A stretch of 64,000 bases of DNA from Irpex lacteus (taxonomy: Eukaryota; Basidiomycota; Agaricomycetes; Polyporales; Irpicaceae). The position numbers and the translations under genes are program-made. Below are positions 1-11,148 of this stretch, piece by piece; position 1 is the first letter of the stretch, and every line of letters begins with the position of its first letter. The stretch spans positions 868,001 to 932,000 of the forward strand of contig MQVO02000012.1 of the NCBI GenBank assembly GCA_001986395.2, given 5' to 3'. The notes under the pieces were generated by a model. It was not told where the DNA came from, did not search any database, and saw nothing but the letters and a program-made list of their open reading frames with translations.

Positions 1-203
1 CAGCCTACGACGACTTCGTCTCTCGAACTTGTTGTGCTGCTGAACGACCTGCGAGATACGGGTCGGCTGTATGGGCCTTCATGATCGCTATCAAATCCGA
101 CGACAGAGTCATCGTCGCCTCTGCTGGAGATGTCGAGCCAGTCTGAGTCTGATAGACTGTCGAGCTCTGAGAGACTAGAATAGTTGTAGTCTGGGGTGTC
201 CAT
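1..203 (-). CDS. conserved basidiomycete protein, N-terminal fragment (runs off the window)
   Basis: The reverse strand reads from an ATG at 203 to the window edge with no stop. The peptide begins MDTPDYNYSSLSELDSLSDS and continues acidic and Ser-rich (DWLDISSRGDDDS, then GFDSDHEGPYSRP). This Ser/Asp-rich opening resembles N-termini of uncharacterised Agaricomycete proteins; no enzyme motif is visible in the 67 codons present. A TATA-like stretch (tatata around 244-250) lies about 40 bp upstream of the ATG and may be its core promoter. The frame chosen uses a natural ATG and a composition unlike random sequence; the overlapping ORF in another minus frame (5-298) is an out-of-frame shadow. Function unknown; the rest of the gene is outside the window. 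Confidence 0.6.
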   Translation of the reverse strand, partial: MDTPDYNYSSLSELDSLSDSDWLDISSRGDDDSVVGFDSDHEGPYSRPVSRRSFSSTTSSRDEVVVG

Positions 204-763
204 ATCGATGAACGAGGTAAAGTGGCCTTGAGGGGCGAGTCAGCTATATAAGGGGCTCGCTTACGAGGATAGACGCCCCGGCATTGCATCCGAAGCATAG
301 AGCAATTACTCTCAATTACTGCTTTATTCGCGCGATCACTGCATTGATCCCCTTTCTCTGTCTTCTTTCCACCACAGTCGTGTTACTTCGTCAGATGGTG
401 AGTGCATATGCTCATAATTCTTTCTGTCCCATAGCGGTAGAAGAGAGTGCTGACTTGAGAAGCAGGCCGACGAATTACGTCGGCTTTCCTCCGATAGACG
501 CGCAACATAGGTCGGTATCAGATAATTAGTTGCACCCGGTTTACTCGAACACTCACTACTTCGTTGCAAAGGCCAAGCTCATTCGACATGCCAGTCATCC
601 AGTCAACAAATAATCCATTTAACCGCACGGATCTATTGCGCTGATTGGTTCTTGCATACCGACATATCGTCCCAAGATTCCAGATCCTGCTTGTGCCGAC
701 TCGGAGGGCATAACAACATCCAGTTTCCTCGTTCACACGACTTGAATTGTAACGGCCACTACC
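204..763. other. intergenic region between divergent genes
   Basis: Holds the presumed divergent promoters of the leftward partial gene and the rightward F-box gene. Apart from the TATA-like run near 244-250 no coding signal, repeat or RNA gene was recognised. Confidence 0.5.
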
Positions 764-2435
764 ATGCACATCATCGACTTACCCGACGATGTGCTGTTGC
801 ACATTGCACTTGATCTCTCAATTCAAGACATCCTCTCGTTCAAGCAAGTGAGTCATTCAACCGCTCCGAGTCCGCGTGGCATCGATACACGCTGATACAC
901 GCATAGACTTGCCGTGTATTGCACACCTTTGGAAGCGCGGATTATCTCTGGCATAGACTAGCTGAACGCTCCGGCCTGCTATTGAACATACCCGCAGAGA
1001 CTTCCATCGCTGCGTTGTCGGCTGATGAGCTGCAACGTATCGTCATCGATGCCATGCGGCTCGAGGTGAACTGGACAAGACCCTCTCCGACCATCAAACG
1101 GACGATCTCTCTGCAAAACGAGGATAACGCTCTCTTCGAACATTTGCAATTCGTCGATGGGGCAAAGTGGCTTCTTGTGGTCCAGGACCGGTATCATCGG
1201 TTCGAGGAGAGGGTCTATACAAAGGTGGCATTCTGGTCGTTGCACAACATCAGCGATCCTCGCTGCATTGTTCAGTTTGAGCTTTCTGGGAAGTACAGGG
1301 CGTCGGATGTAACGCTAAATAGCGAGGAAGAAAACGCTACTTTCGCTCTTGCGCTGACCGACGCACGTGGAGAGTACGTTTATCAGTTCTCTCCAACGGA
1401 GAGCTTCTGCTGACGTGACCCAGCTTTCTCGAGATACGAACGTTCTCGCTCAATGACGAGTATGCAGCCCTATCCCAGATCACTCCCTTTCCCTCGGTCG
1501 CTAGGCGAATAGACTTGCCTGCTTCTGAAGAATTGGAACTGTGCAACATGTCTATAACCGGTTTATCCGTCTCAGGGAAAGTACTTGCTGCCACAGTGAC
1601 TGTATTCACGTTGGATCATCACGAGGCATCCCGTATCCTCGTAGCACGCACGGACAAGGGGCCTGCGTATTGGATGGGGCAGCAACCATACAAGGTGCGT
1701 GTTCTTCTATGTCGTTTACAAGTAAACTTATTGTATACCGCCTGAAAGCCAATCCACCCCGCCTTGGCCCGGCTACACAAGAATGATATCATCATATTTG
1801 GTTATACCGCCGAAGGCCTCGCTTGCCATACTTTTAAATTACCATCTATCCTGCTACGTGACTACTCCCCATTCATGCCTCCTCCATCACTGCCCACTTC
1901 CTCCGACACCGCTTTGGCTTGGGGACCTCTAGTAACGGAGGTCGTGTACACAGGCAGCAGGCTCAACACTCTATTCCCGGAGCCGAAGACAGTCCCCCCT
2001 GTATCAAGTCAGACGCTTGCTTTCGTGGTGGTGTCTGACTCGCAAGCAAATCTCGTAAGATTTCCCCTCAATACTCGCTCGAATCCAAGTACTCTGTCGA
2101 CATCTCCTGAGAAGCCTCGTTCACATCCTCTCTCTGTGGTTCTCCGTCCCGACACCTCCATCCGTCTTGTAGGCGTTGGTAGCTCTGGTAGACGGGCCGT
2201 GTGGATGGAGCATGATCTCGAAACTACTCGGTCGCGGCTGATGAGACTCGAGGTTCCGCATGATAATGGAGTGGTCGGCTGCACTGACAAAGTGATGTAT
2301 AAAGTGCTTCTTCCCCCGGATCCCCCTCTACCGTTCTCTACGGATGCCTGTCAGGCGTTGGCGTTTGACGAGGCATCGTGTCGGCTGTGCTTTGGGCTGT
2401 GGGATGGTAGTCTTCATGTCGTGGATTTTCTCTGA
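764..2435 (+). CDS. F-box domain protein
   Basis: Four exons (764-847, 907-1373, 1424-1694, 1749-2435), about 502 residues. The N-terminus carries an F-box: LPDDVLLHIALDLSIQDILS followed across the first intron by FKQTCRVLHTF and YLWHRL, the usual order of the Skp1-binding fold. F-box proteins recruit substrates to SCF (Skp1-cullin-F-box) ubiquitin ligases. The remaining roughly 450 residues hold no named repeat I can assign; short hydrophobic strands of the kind ending in a final WDGSLHVVDFL suggest a beta-propeller-like substrate domain, but this is inference. The start is the first ATG before the F-box. The third intron uses an AAG acceptor. It is unrelated in sequence to the F-box family further right apart from the F-box itself. 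Confidence 0.8.
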
Positions 2436-2874
2436 CTTTCTCACTCTTAAACGCAGCGTTGGGATTGTAGAGACCCTGGATTAATTTGGATGTATAAATC
2501 GCTAGACAATATTTAGACAATATTTATACCTATCACTTTTCAATATGTGCATGTACTGTCTACTCTGACTTCGTAATTTGCCTGTTCCAGACAACTCATG
2601 AGATCACCGTCCAACGCCACATACAGTGGCGGAAATCGTGGCCAGATAATCTATTGCCCGATCTAGCCACGTGCACGCGACCAAAAGATTCAGTCATTTG
2701 CACCAACCTCCTTGCATCGACTTTCATCTTACTCCTTCCCACTATCTGCTTTGCGTCTGAGGTATTTTCTGTTCGACAGATCCTGAAATCGCACGTAAAG
2801 CGACGCATACTAACGACCCCACGATCACGAAAAAATACTGTAAACGCGCCGCGAGTCAACTAGTCACCTTCGTC
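2436..2874. other. intergenic, 3' and 5' flanks
   Basis: Contains the 3' flank of the F-box gene and the upstream region of the exportin gene. Small ORFs here on both strands lack start context, splice sites or recognisable motifs. No repeat seen. Confidence 0.5.
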
Positions 2875-5800
2875 ATGGCAGACCTGAACCAACTGGTACA
2901 AGCTATTCTCATCGCCGCGGACCCCACACAAGGTGCTTTACACAATCAAGCACTGGAGTTTCTCTCTACAGTCCAACAGAACTCGGCGAATACGTGGAGG
3001 GTTGCACTTGAGCTGTTCGTCGAGACTGGACCGGATGGGAGTCGAAAATATCCGCCACAGGCGCGATTCTTCGCGTTGCGTGTGCTAGAGGACTTCCTGG
3101 ATAATAGGTGTGTGTTCATGTAACCTGACAGCGGAAGCGTGGTGCAGAACCTTTGTTACATTTGCGCAGATTTGAACCTCTAGAGGACGATGCCTTCCAA
3201 GTATTGAGACAATCCTTTATCTCTTACATACAGTCGGAATATCTCTATGGGCCTGCTGAAGCGAGCGCAGTATGTAAGTCATATTTTGTAATCTGCATCT
3301 GTTACATTGTCTCATTGATATTTGCTCATTCTCAAGTCATCCGCAACAAGTTCTCTCATACACTCACCCTCCTCTTCCTCGCCACCTACCTAGACCAATG
3401 GCAAAGTTTCTTCGCCGACCTCTTCACCCTCATCCGTCCACCAGAGTCAACATCCCAATCAACCTTCAACGCACACGTCTCCCTCCTCTTCTTCCACCTC
3501 GTTCTCGAGATTTCCGGAGAGGTCGCGGATCAGATCATCAAGTCTGCACGCACATACAGCGCTGCGCGGCACGCACGCGACACACGCGTGAGGGACGCGG
3601 TGAGGGATCGGGATGCCAGTGCGATCAATGAGGCGGTTCTTACCATTGTGGCGGATGGGGTAGAAAGAATGGGAAGGCTGAGGAAAGGTGATTCTTCGCC
3701 TGCAGAGCGGGAGCTGGACACGGTGACCGAAGTTGTGGACTGGGGAATTAGGACTTTTGCGTCCTATGTAGGTGAGTAATAATTAGTGACCATCTCGCGG
3801 ATTGCTGAATCGCTGGCGATTTCGCGTATAGGATGGATTGACATCAATCTTACTGTGACGCCTACAACTATCCCTTTACTGTTCAATCTGCTGTCTGACT
3901 CGTCGCTTCCCATACGTTTGGCTACGTGCGGAGCGATCACAAAAATCGTCGGAAAGGGCCTGAAGGAGCCAACTGACAAGCTCCAGTTAATTAAAGTCCT
4001 CTCGCTTGCGCAAGTTATTGATGCTCTGGAAACCAAGACGCGGGGAGAACAAGCTATTCGGGGATCAGAGATCGACGAAGGCGAGGAGTCGTATCGTGAA
4101 GCTCTCGGGCGATTGTTGAACATGCTGGGACTCGAGTTGAGCAAGCTAGTGGATGTAAGACAACTCTGCTACTTTGACGTATTTGAGTTGCTGATGTGAC
4201 GCAATTCCAGGAATGCCCAATAGAAGATGTCAAGAACGAGGCAACACAGCTTTTGAATCAGACTTTGCCTGTTATGCTTCGGTTCATGGCGGACGAATAT
4301 GACGACACTTGCTCAACAATATTCCCGTTCCTGCAGACCGTTCTCGGCAGCGTATGTATTATATCCAATCTCGGGCGTCCGTCACTCACATCTACTCTAG
4401 TACAAGCGTGAAAGAAAATCAACGTCTGATCCTCTGGACGAGACCCGGCGATCTTTCCTGACACAGCTACTGAATGTGATCTTGCAGAAACTCAAATGGG
4501 ATGAAGAGGCCGATCTGGAGGATATGGATGAGGACGATAAGGCGGAGTTTGAGACGCTACGCAAGGTAGGTAGTTGTCAATTTAGGTTGGCTGCGAGCGG
4601 GACCTGACTGGATGCGTAGGATCTACGGACATTCATGGACGCGGTATTCGTAATCGATCAGGGCCTTGTATCCGATGCATTAAGCAACCTCGCATTGGGT
4701 ACCATGAACGCCTACAAGTCCGGCGTACCTGTCAAGTGGCATGATGCGGAGCTTGCAGTATACATCGTCTATATCTTTGGCGAAATTAACAAAAGTAAGT
4801 AGCAGCATCCTAATACGGTGAACAACTTCTCATTTTTAATCGAATAGCGGGAACGAAAGGGCGTGCTGCATTCTGCCAGACGCCTGCTGAAGTCGCCAAG
4901 GATAAGAGGAAAGAGACTGACTATTCCGCGTATCCTCTAACACGACATGGAGAGATGCTCTACACTCTAGTCCAGTCCAACATTTCCGCCTATCCTAATA
5001 AGACAGTAGTCATGCAGTTCTTTGAGACGACATCTCGGTATGGCGATTTCTTCAAGGTACGAAAAGAGTGCATCGTGCCTACGCTAGAAGCCATGGTAGA
5101 CGCGAGGTGAGGGCCTTTGAGTTAATGACGTCAATTAAAACTGAACGCTGACCTTCCTGCAGGGGTATACACAATCCAGAATCCAGCTTACGTTCACGCG
5201 TATTCTACCTCTTCCACCGTTTCATCAAGGAAGACCGGAACGAAATCACTCCGGAACTGGCGGCTAAACTCATCCAGAGTCTCCGGGATGTTCTGGTCAT
5301 CCAGGTCGATTTGCCAGAGCTCGAGAGTCCAGAACAGGATCTATTGGCAGAGGCAATAAAGCATCCAGGCATATTCGACGCCCAGCTGTATCTATTCGAG
5401 ACAGTCGGAACGCTAGTTTCGTTGTTCTACAAGTCACCAGAACAACGTAATGAACTCCTTTCGTCTATCACCAATCCTATGTTGGACGACCTCTCGCAAA
5501 ACCTACGGGCGGCCAAGGGCACACAGGACGTTATGCCAATTCTCAAGGTCCATCATAACATCATGGCCTTGGGCAACATTGCCAAAGGTTTCCCAGACTT
5601 CCCCTCGCCCATACCAGAAGGCTACTTGTTGCCTCCCGTGGAGATCTTCACGCAAATCGCCCAAGCTATCTTGGTTTCATTAGAAGCGCTCAACGTTTTG
5701 CGAGCGATCAGAGACGCGGTATGTGACTTCATGCATATCTTGACGCCTCTTCTCTAATTGTCTTTACAGACTCGAAACGCATTCACTCGTATTTTGGCTA

Positions 5801-6747
5801 CTACAGGATCATATATTACGCACCTAATCCCTCCACTAATGGGCAATCTCCTCGCGCACTTCGAGCCCTCCGAACTAATCGACTTCATGACTTTCATTGG
5901 TCTCCTTGTCCACCGACTACAGGTACGTGACGCTCCACTACTGTCCAAAGATCATCACTGAACGCGACACAGGGAGACTTATTCGACGTGCTCGACGAGC
6001 TCATTGGCCCTTTGAGCGCTCACATCAATGGCATACTATCACAGCCAGTCACGGGCACCGACGACCAAGTGATGTATACCGACACCAAACGTGCCTATCT
6101 CACACTCCTCAACAACATCATGGCCTCCAAACTGCACGGCATATTCACCTCTTCACGTGCGTACACCTCCATGTTCATGTATCTCCCAGAATCGCTGAAC
6201 ACGACATTGCACATTACAGGAAATCAACCGCAACTAGAAGCGTTGCTGGGCAGCATGCAGCAACTAGCTGAAGACGTCTCAGATCCCAGCAGTCAGAGGT
6301 CCGCCTTCCAGTTCCTGGGCCGATGCGTGACGGTCTGGGTACCACCCGTACAACCAACCAACGGCGAACAAAGCTCTGCGATCCCCGGGTTCGAGCGGTT
6401 CGTCTACGAGAGACTCATCCCCGCTGCCTTCTCCGTCCTCGCATCTCCACAGTTCAACATCAAGGACGGGCAGATGCTCGTAGTGCGTCCAGTACCCTCG
6501 TCCCTGCTTATTCTGCACTGACGACTATTATCATCATTGTTAGGTCCTGCACGAGATCTGCAACTTCTTGCAGACGGTGGCCAAAGCTCGCGGGCAAGAA
6601 GCGTACGACTTCTTCACGACGGTGTTCTTGCCCTCACAGGGCTGGCCGAACGACGCTGCTGTGGAGTTTGCGACGAAGCTCCGGGACTTGGATAGTAAGA
6701 GCTTCAAGAAGTATTTGGCTGACTTTGTGCGCGCTTCGCGGTCATGA
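2875..6747 (+). CDS. LOS1: exportin-T (tRNA nuclear exporter, importin-beta superfamily)
   Basis: Thirteen exons: 2875-3107, 3170-3273, 3337-3771, 3832-4154, 4211-4351, 4401-4565, 4620-4794, 4848-5106, 5163-5718, 5770-5922, 5973-6156, 6220-6482, 6544-6747; about 1064 residues, the usual size of Los1/Xpo-t. Exportin-T binds mature tRNA with Ran-GTP in the nucleus and carries it through the pore. The N-terminus has the family segment PQARFFALRVLEDFLDNR; next comes the Xpo1-like helical region (VIRNKFSHTLTLLFLATYLD, then QWQSFFADL), and HEAT-like helices follow to the end (KSFKKYLADFVR). The intron at 6157-6219 is 63 nt and open in frame, so retaining it would also give an uninterrupted protein; I spliced it because it has a gtgcgt donor and an attacag acceptor. 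The start is the first ATG of the conserved exon. Confidence 0.92.
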
Positions 6748-7423
6748 TGATTTCGCCTTTGCCTTCAAGTTGTCTTCTTAATTCTACCTTCCACTTGCTA
6801 CTTACTTGCACATTATGTTTCTGTTTCTGCTTCTCATGCATGTCTTTTTTCCCTTCCATGCATCACCCGAGTCGTTCGTTTGATTCTGACATTGGGTTCG
6901 TAATCTATCCATGCACGATCTCTTCTGCACTCCTTTCTCATGCACACATGCTATGTGCGATGTCTGCCCGATGGTCGGTATATAGCGTCTCGAGCTCTCC
7001 ATGAGCAACGTGAACCAGCCTCGTACTCCGGAATACATCAAACAAACAAGCATACAAGTACCACCCATTCAAAAATTCACTGTTCAGGTGAGTCGAATTC
7101 CGTTCCAACGGGAGAACTTTCCATCTGATATGCAGCCAAATATAGCTGTTAGCTACAGTTGGAGCCTGAGTACTGTCGCAGACTCGCAGTATTGTACATA
7201 CGCGTTCTTCGGCGCGATAGTGGTAACCTGATAAGCATAACATAACAAGCCGGGGACGTGACGCCGCTCGACAGCTCGTCTGTCCCAACTCCCGAGATAC
7301 TCGGGGAATATACTTTTGTATAAGTCTAAACGGACGTTGGGTTATGTTCAATCCGAACTCGATCCTAAAATCACTAACAGTCTCTCCATCCTACTGACCA
7401 CACCACACCACTAAACTCAACAA
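6748..7423. other. intergenic region
   Basis: 3' flank of the exportin gene, then the upstream region of the dehydrogenase gene. A CA-rich leader (about 7380-7420) precedes the next ATG. No further gene or repeat recognised. Confidence 0.5.
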
Positions 7424-8844
7424 ATGGCATCCCACAAAGCCCTAACATTCTCCTCCCCAGCCTCCCCCTTCCTTCTCACCAACAGGCCAACACCCACCCC
7501 CGCACCCGGACAAGTACTAATCAAGAACGCCACAGTAGCACTCAACCCAGTAGACTACGCCATCCACCACCTCGGTATCTGGGTCGACCACTATGGGTTT
7601 CCGGCGCTCACTGGGCTGGACGGTGCGGGTACGATTGCTGAGGTGGGGGAGGGAGTGCAGGGGTGGGAGGTTGGCGAGAGAGTGTGAGTTTTTTTCGTTG
7701 AGGATGTGGGATGGAAGGAAGGGTGTGGAGGGAGGGAAGTGCTGATGATTGGTGGGGTTTGGTAGATTGTATAGTTCGCTGTGGGATCCGGATACGATGA
7801 CTTTTCAGGAGTATAGCGTTTCTGATGCGAGACAGATCGCAAAGGTCAGTTGACGCATCACCTCCTACGCCCAATTTAATTTCGTTAACAAACGCATCCG
7901 TGAGTATAGATCCCCTCGAGCATATCGTTCGAAGGCGCCGCTACCATCCCGCTCGGATTCTCAACCGCCGCAGTCGGCCTGTACCAAGAACTCAAGCCTC
8001 GCGGGGGCATCGCGCTCGCTGCTCCCTGGGAAGAAGCTGGGTATAAGAAGTACGCAGGTCAACCAGCCATCGTCACCGGCGGCGCGAGTTCCGTCGGTCA
8101 ATTCGGTACTTCGACTCGTTTATTCCTACAGTATTTGTGCTGATGCCAGCCCTAATAGCGATCCAACTCCTGAAAGCATCCGGCTTCAGCCCCATCATCA
8201 CAGCCGCCTCAAAGTCCAACGAACAATACTGCAAAGCAGCAGGCGCGACACACGTCATCGACCACCACTCCGTCCCCTACGCCTCCCTCGCCTCCGCCGT
8301 CCGTCAGATCACCTCGCAGCCCATCCCAGTGATATACGACGCTGTCTCGTGGCCGGACGTGCAGAAGGCGTTGTGGGAGATCTTGGCGCCGGAGGGGAAG
8401 ATGGTGGTTGTGTTCCTTGCTGTGGTGGGGAAGGAGGGGGAGGCGAGTGAGGGGGAGGAGGGGAAGGTGGTTGTTAGTGTTTATGGAGGTGCGAATGGGC
8501 CGTTTAATTATGAGTTTGGGAGGAGGATGTGGCCTGGGGTTACTAAGCTTTTGGAGTCGGGCGATCTCAAGGCGAGTTGACAACTCCAGATCGGGTGCGC
8601 GTGCCTCGCTGACTTATGTATCTTGTAGCCGAACCACTATGAGATTCTCCCTGGAGGACTGTGCGGGATCCCCGATGGCCTTACGCGACTTGCGAAGCGG
8701 AGTGTTAGTGGTGTGAAGCTCGTTGCTCGTGTGGAGGAGACTTCTGGAGAGCCTGGAGGGGCTGGGCTGAAGGAAGCTGTGCCGGAGCAGGTTAATGGTT
8801 TGAGGACCATTTTCCCGCCGGGATCGTTGCCCAATCCTATGTAA
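7424..8844 (+). CDS. zinc-independent medium-chain dehydrogenase / enoyl reductase-like (quinone oxidoreductase family)
   Basis: Five exons (7424-7683, 7766-7844, 7910-8105, 8159-8571, 8629-8844), about 387 residues, typical for MDR enzymes. An N-terminal GroES-like fold is visible (APGQVLIKNATVALNPVDYA, then the glycine-rich GLDGAGTIAEVGEGV). The Rossmann NAD(P)H site is split by introns: PAIVTGGASSVGQFAIQLLK, followed by SKSNEQYCKAAGATHVIDH. It lacks the catalytic-zinc His-Glu and structural-zinc Cys cluster of classical alcohol dehydrogenases, so it belongs with quinone reductases, trans-acting enoyl reductases and ToxD-like proteins. It probably reduces a quinone or an activated double bond with NADPH; the substrate is unknown and no biosynthetic cluster surrounds it. 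The last intron (8572-8628) has a GC donor (AAG|gcgagt). Confidence 0.88.
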
Positions 8845-9242
8845 AGGGACTACTGTATCTCTGTTAATGTGCACACCAACTTGAACTTGGAGATGAATAG
8901 GAATACTTGTTGCATGAAGAGAATTGTCTATACGTACTCCGAGTCGTTGGGCCTCTATAAGGCATGTTGTAAGAGGTATATTGTAGCACGGCAACAAATC
9001 AAACACATACATTGCGCACGAACTCTATGCACGCGTCGTTTCGCGGACCAATCGATCAAACACGACCGCGATCATAGACGCGTGTCGTCATATCACGTGT
9101 CCCTCTCCTTTCTCGCCGCCGACTGCGGCAGGCGATCCGCCACAATTGGCCATCGCCCTCATCCCACAGCCTCCGCCCCTCCTCACCGTCATCAACATCC
9201 TCCTCATCGTCTTTCCCCTTCTCATCGACCCTCACAACCTCC
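8845..9242. other. intergenic region with CT-rich leader
   Basis: Between two rightward genes. The last 150 nt are pyrimidine-rich (runs of cctc and catc), common near transcription starts in basidiomycetes. No gene seen. Confidence 0.5.
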
Positions 9243-10574
9243 ATGAGCGCATTCTCACCCTACGGAACCCCAGGCGGCCCGCCACCTGAACTCTCAAATA
9301 ATCCCTTCATCGACCACCCGAATAACGCACTCTCTCGATACCCAGATATCAATACCGTCGATCAGGCTACTGGGAGTAGTGGGAGTGGGCAGCAGTTCAC
9401 GGCTTGGTTGTCGCCTTCGTCGCCTGGTGTTAGTAGTCCTAGCCCGGGTGGTGGGTATAGCGGATTAGGAGGGGGTGCGCAGCAGTATCAGCAGCCGCAA
9501 CAGACGGGATGGCCAGGTGCAGGTGGATACCCACAGCAGAATCAGAGTAGTCAGACGACGGGGTATGGAGGTGGAGGTGGATATGGAGGAGGACAACAAC
9601 AACAACAACAGTTCCAGCCGACGAGTTCGTTCGGCTCGCAGTTGAGTGGATACCCGCAACAACAACCACAACAACCTCCCCAGCAGCAGTACTATCCACA
9701 GCAGTCTCAGCAGCAGTATGGTTCAGGTTTCGGTTATCCAGGGCAACAGTTCGGTGGGCAGCAGGGGCAGCCACAGCAGCAGCAGTATAATCAGCAGTAT
9801 TTGCAAGAGTTCGATCCCCTGACTGGACGGAGTGGGCAACAATATCAAGGGCAGGGGCAGGGGCAAGGTCAGGGTGGGCAGATACCCGGTGGATCGTCGA
9901 TATCGATACCAGGCGGTGGAGGAGGTGGGCAGTACCGCGACCTCCATCCGAGAGAATTTGTACATAAGAACAAGACGGAGTTGGAGGCTTGGGATTCGTA
10001 TGCTTGGAAACAGGTACGTCTCTTCCTCCGCTCTCAATCTAATCTTGCGATTCGTGCGATATACTTATCGTTACTGGTGGATGTAGGTGATCAACAGCTT
10101 CGACGCGCTAAAGAACGCGTGGACGGCTCGGAAGGGCGAAGTCGAGGCGAGGGTGCGGGCGTTGGGTGGGCAGGGGCTGTTTGGTGGTCCTGCGGGGGGC
10201 GGGTATGGGTATGGGGGTTATGGGCAGGCTCAGCAGGTTCAGCAGTTGGAGCAGGTATGTCACAGATTCATTTCTATCGAGTGTCTTTTATTGTGTTGTC
10301 GTGCATTACTGACTGCATCGGCACACAATTATGATAGCTTGCGAGACAGGCAGAGACGAACGCCGGTACGTCATTATTTGTGAAGTGTATTTGGGTATGC
10401 GACTGATGAAAGGTGCGATGCTCTGTAGACACCGTCGCAGCCGCGTCGTTCCAGATGCAAGAAGTACACTCTGGGTACCGGCAGTCCGGGGACCTCGCGT
10501 CGAAGAAGCGGGTGCGGGAGGCGATCAACGCTGCGCTGCAGTCGTTGCCTGACTGGCCTCCGCAGAATTGGTAG
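9243..10574 (+). CDS. Gln/Gly-rich protein with conserved charged C-terminal region
   Basis: Four exons (9243-10013, 10087-10254, 10338-10365, 10429-10574), about 370 residues. The first 240 residues are low complexity: Pro-poor start (MSAFSPYGTPGG), then Gln, Gly, Tyr and Pro repeats resembling prion-like or condensate-forming segments. The C-terminal part is ordinary sequence: REFVHKNKTELEAWDSYAWK, then SFDALKNAWTARKGEVEARV, and a tail SLPDWPPQNW. That region has the look of a helical bundle. I do not recognise a named family. The third exon is only 28 nt. Splice sites are all GT-AG and the frame closes. A role in RNA or vesicle assembly would fit such composition but is not shown by the sequence. 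Confidence 0.78.
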
Positions 10575-11148
10575 CATTGTCACTATCTGTTAGTCTTGGG
10601 GTTGGGGTGATCTTAGGATGTACTTACTCACGATGTATCACGGAATCCCACGATGTTGTATCATACTGTACTGCACGTATCCGGAATACGACTACTGCGC
10701 CGAACATATACACTTTCCTAATCTGAACCCAGTTGCCATGGCTGCAGGCATTGATTTTCCCGGCAGCTCAAAAATAATCCAAATTCGAAAACGGGCATAT
10801 GTTTGTGTTGTTGTTCCATCAAATCACACCTGCCATTGTGCAGTGCAGAGTCCGTAGACGCCCACCCATCCCTCTCTCTCCTCTTTCCCTCCCTCGACCA
10901 CCGCCGACTTGATCACGCTCCCGTCCTAGGCTTGTCCTTGTCTCCCAACCACCATCTCGAGAACTTCATACTCTCTGTTTTTGTTTACGATTCAGTTTTA
11001 CGCTCTTTCAACGAAACGATAAAGTCTGTGACTGTCGCCAACCCAACTCTTCTCCTGATCCTGTCAAACGAACCTGTTCCCCTGCGCCTCCCTCCCATCT
11101 GCTGTACCATCACCCTCCGACCCAACAGCCAACTCTCCAGCCCCAGCA
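10575..11148. other. intergenic region / 5' leader of RasGAP gene
   Basis: Contains a long pyrimidine-rich tract from about 10860 to 11148, probably the promoter and 5' leader of the following gene. No other feature recognised. Confidence 0.5.
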
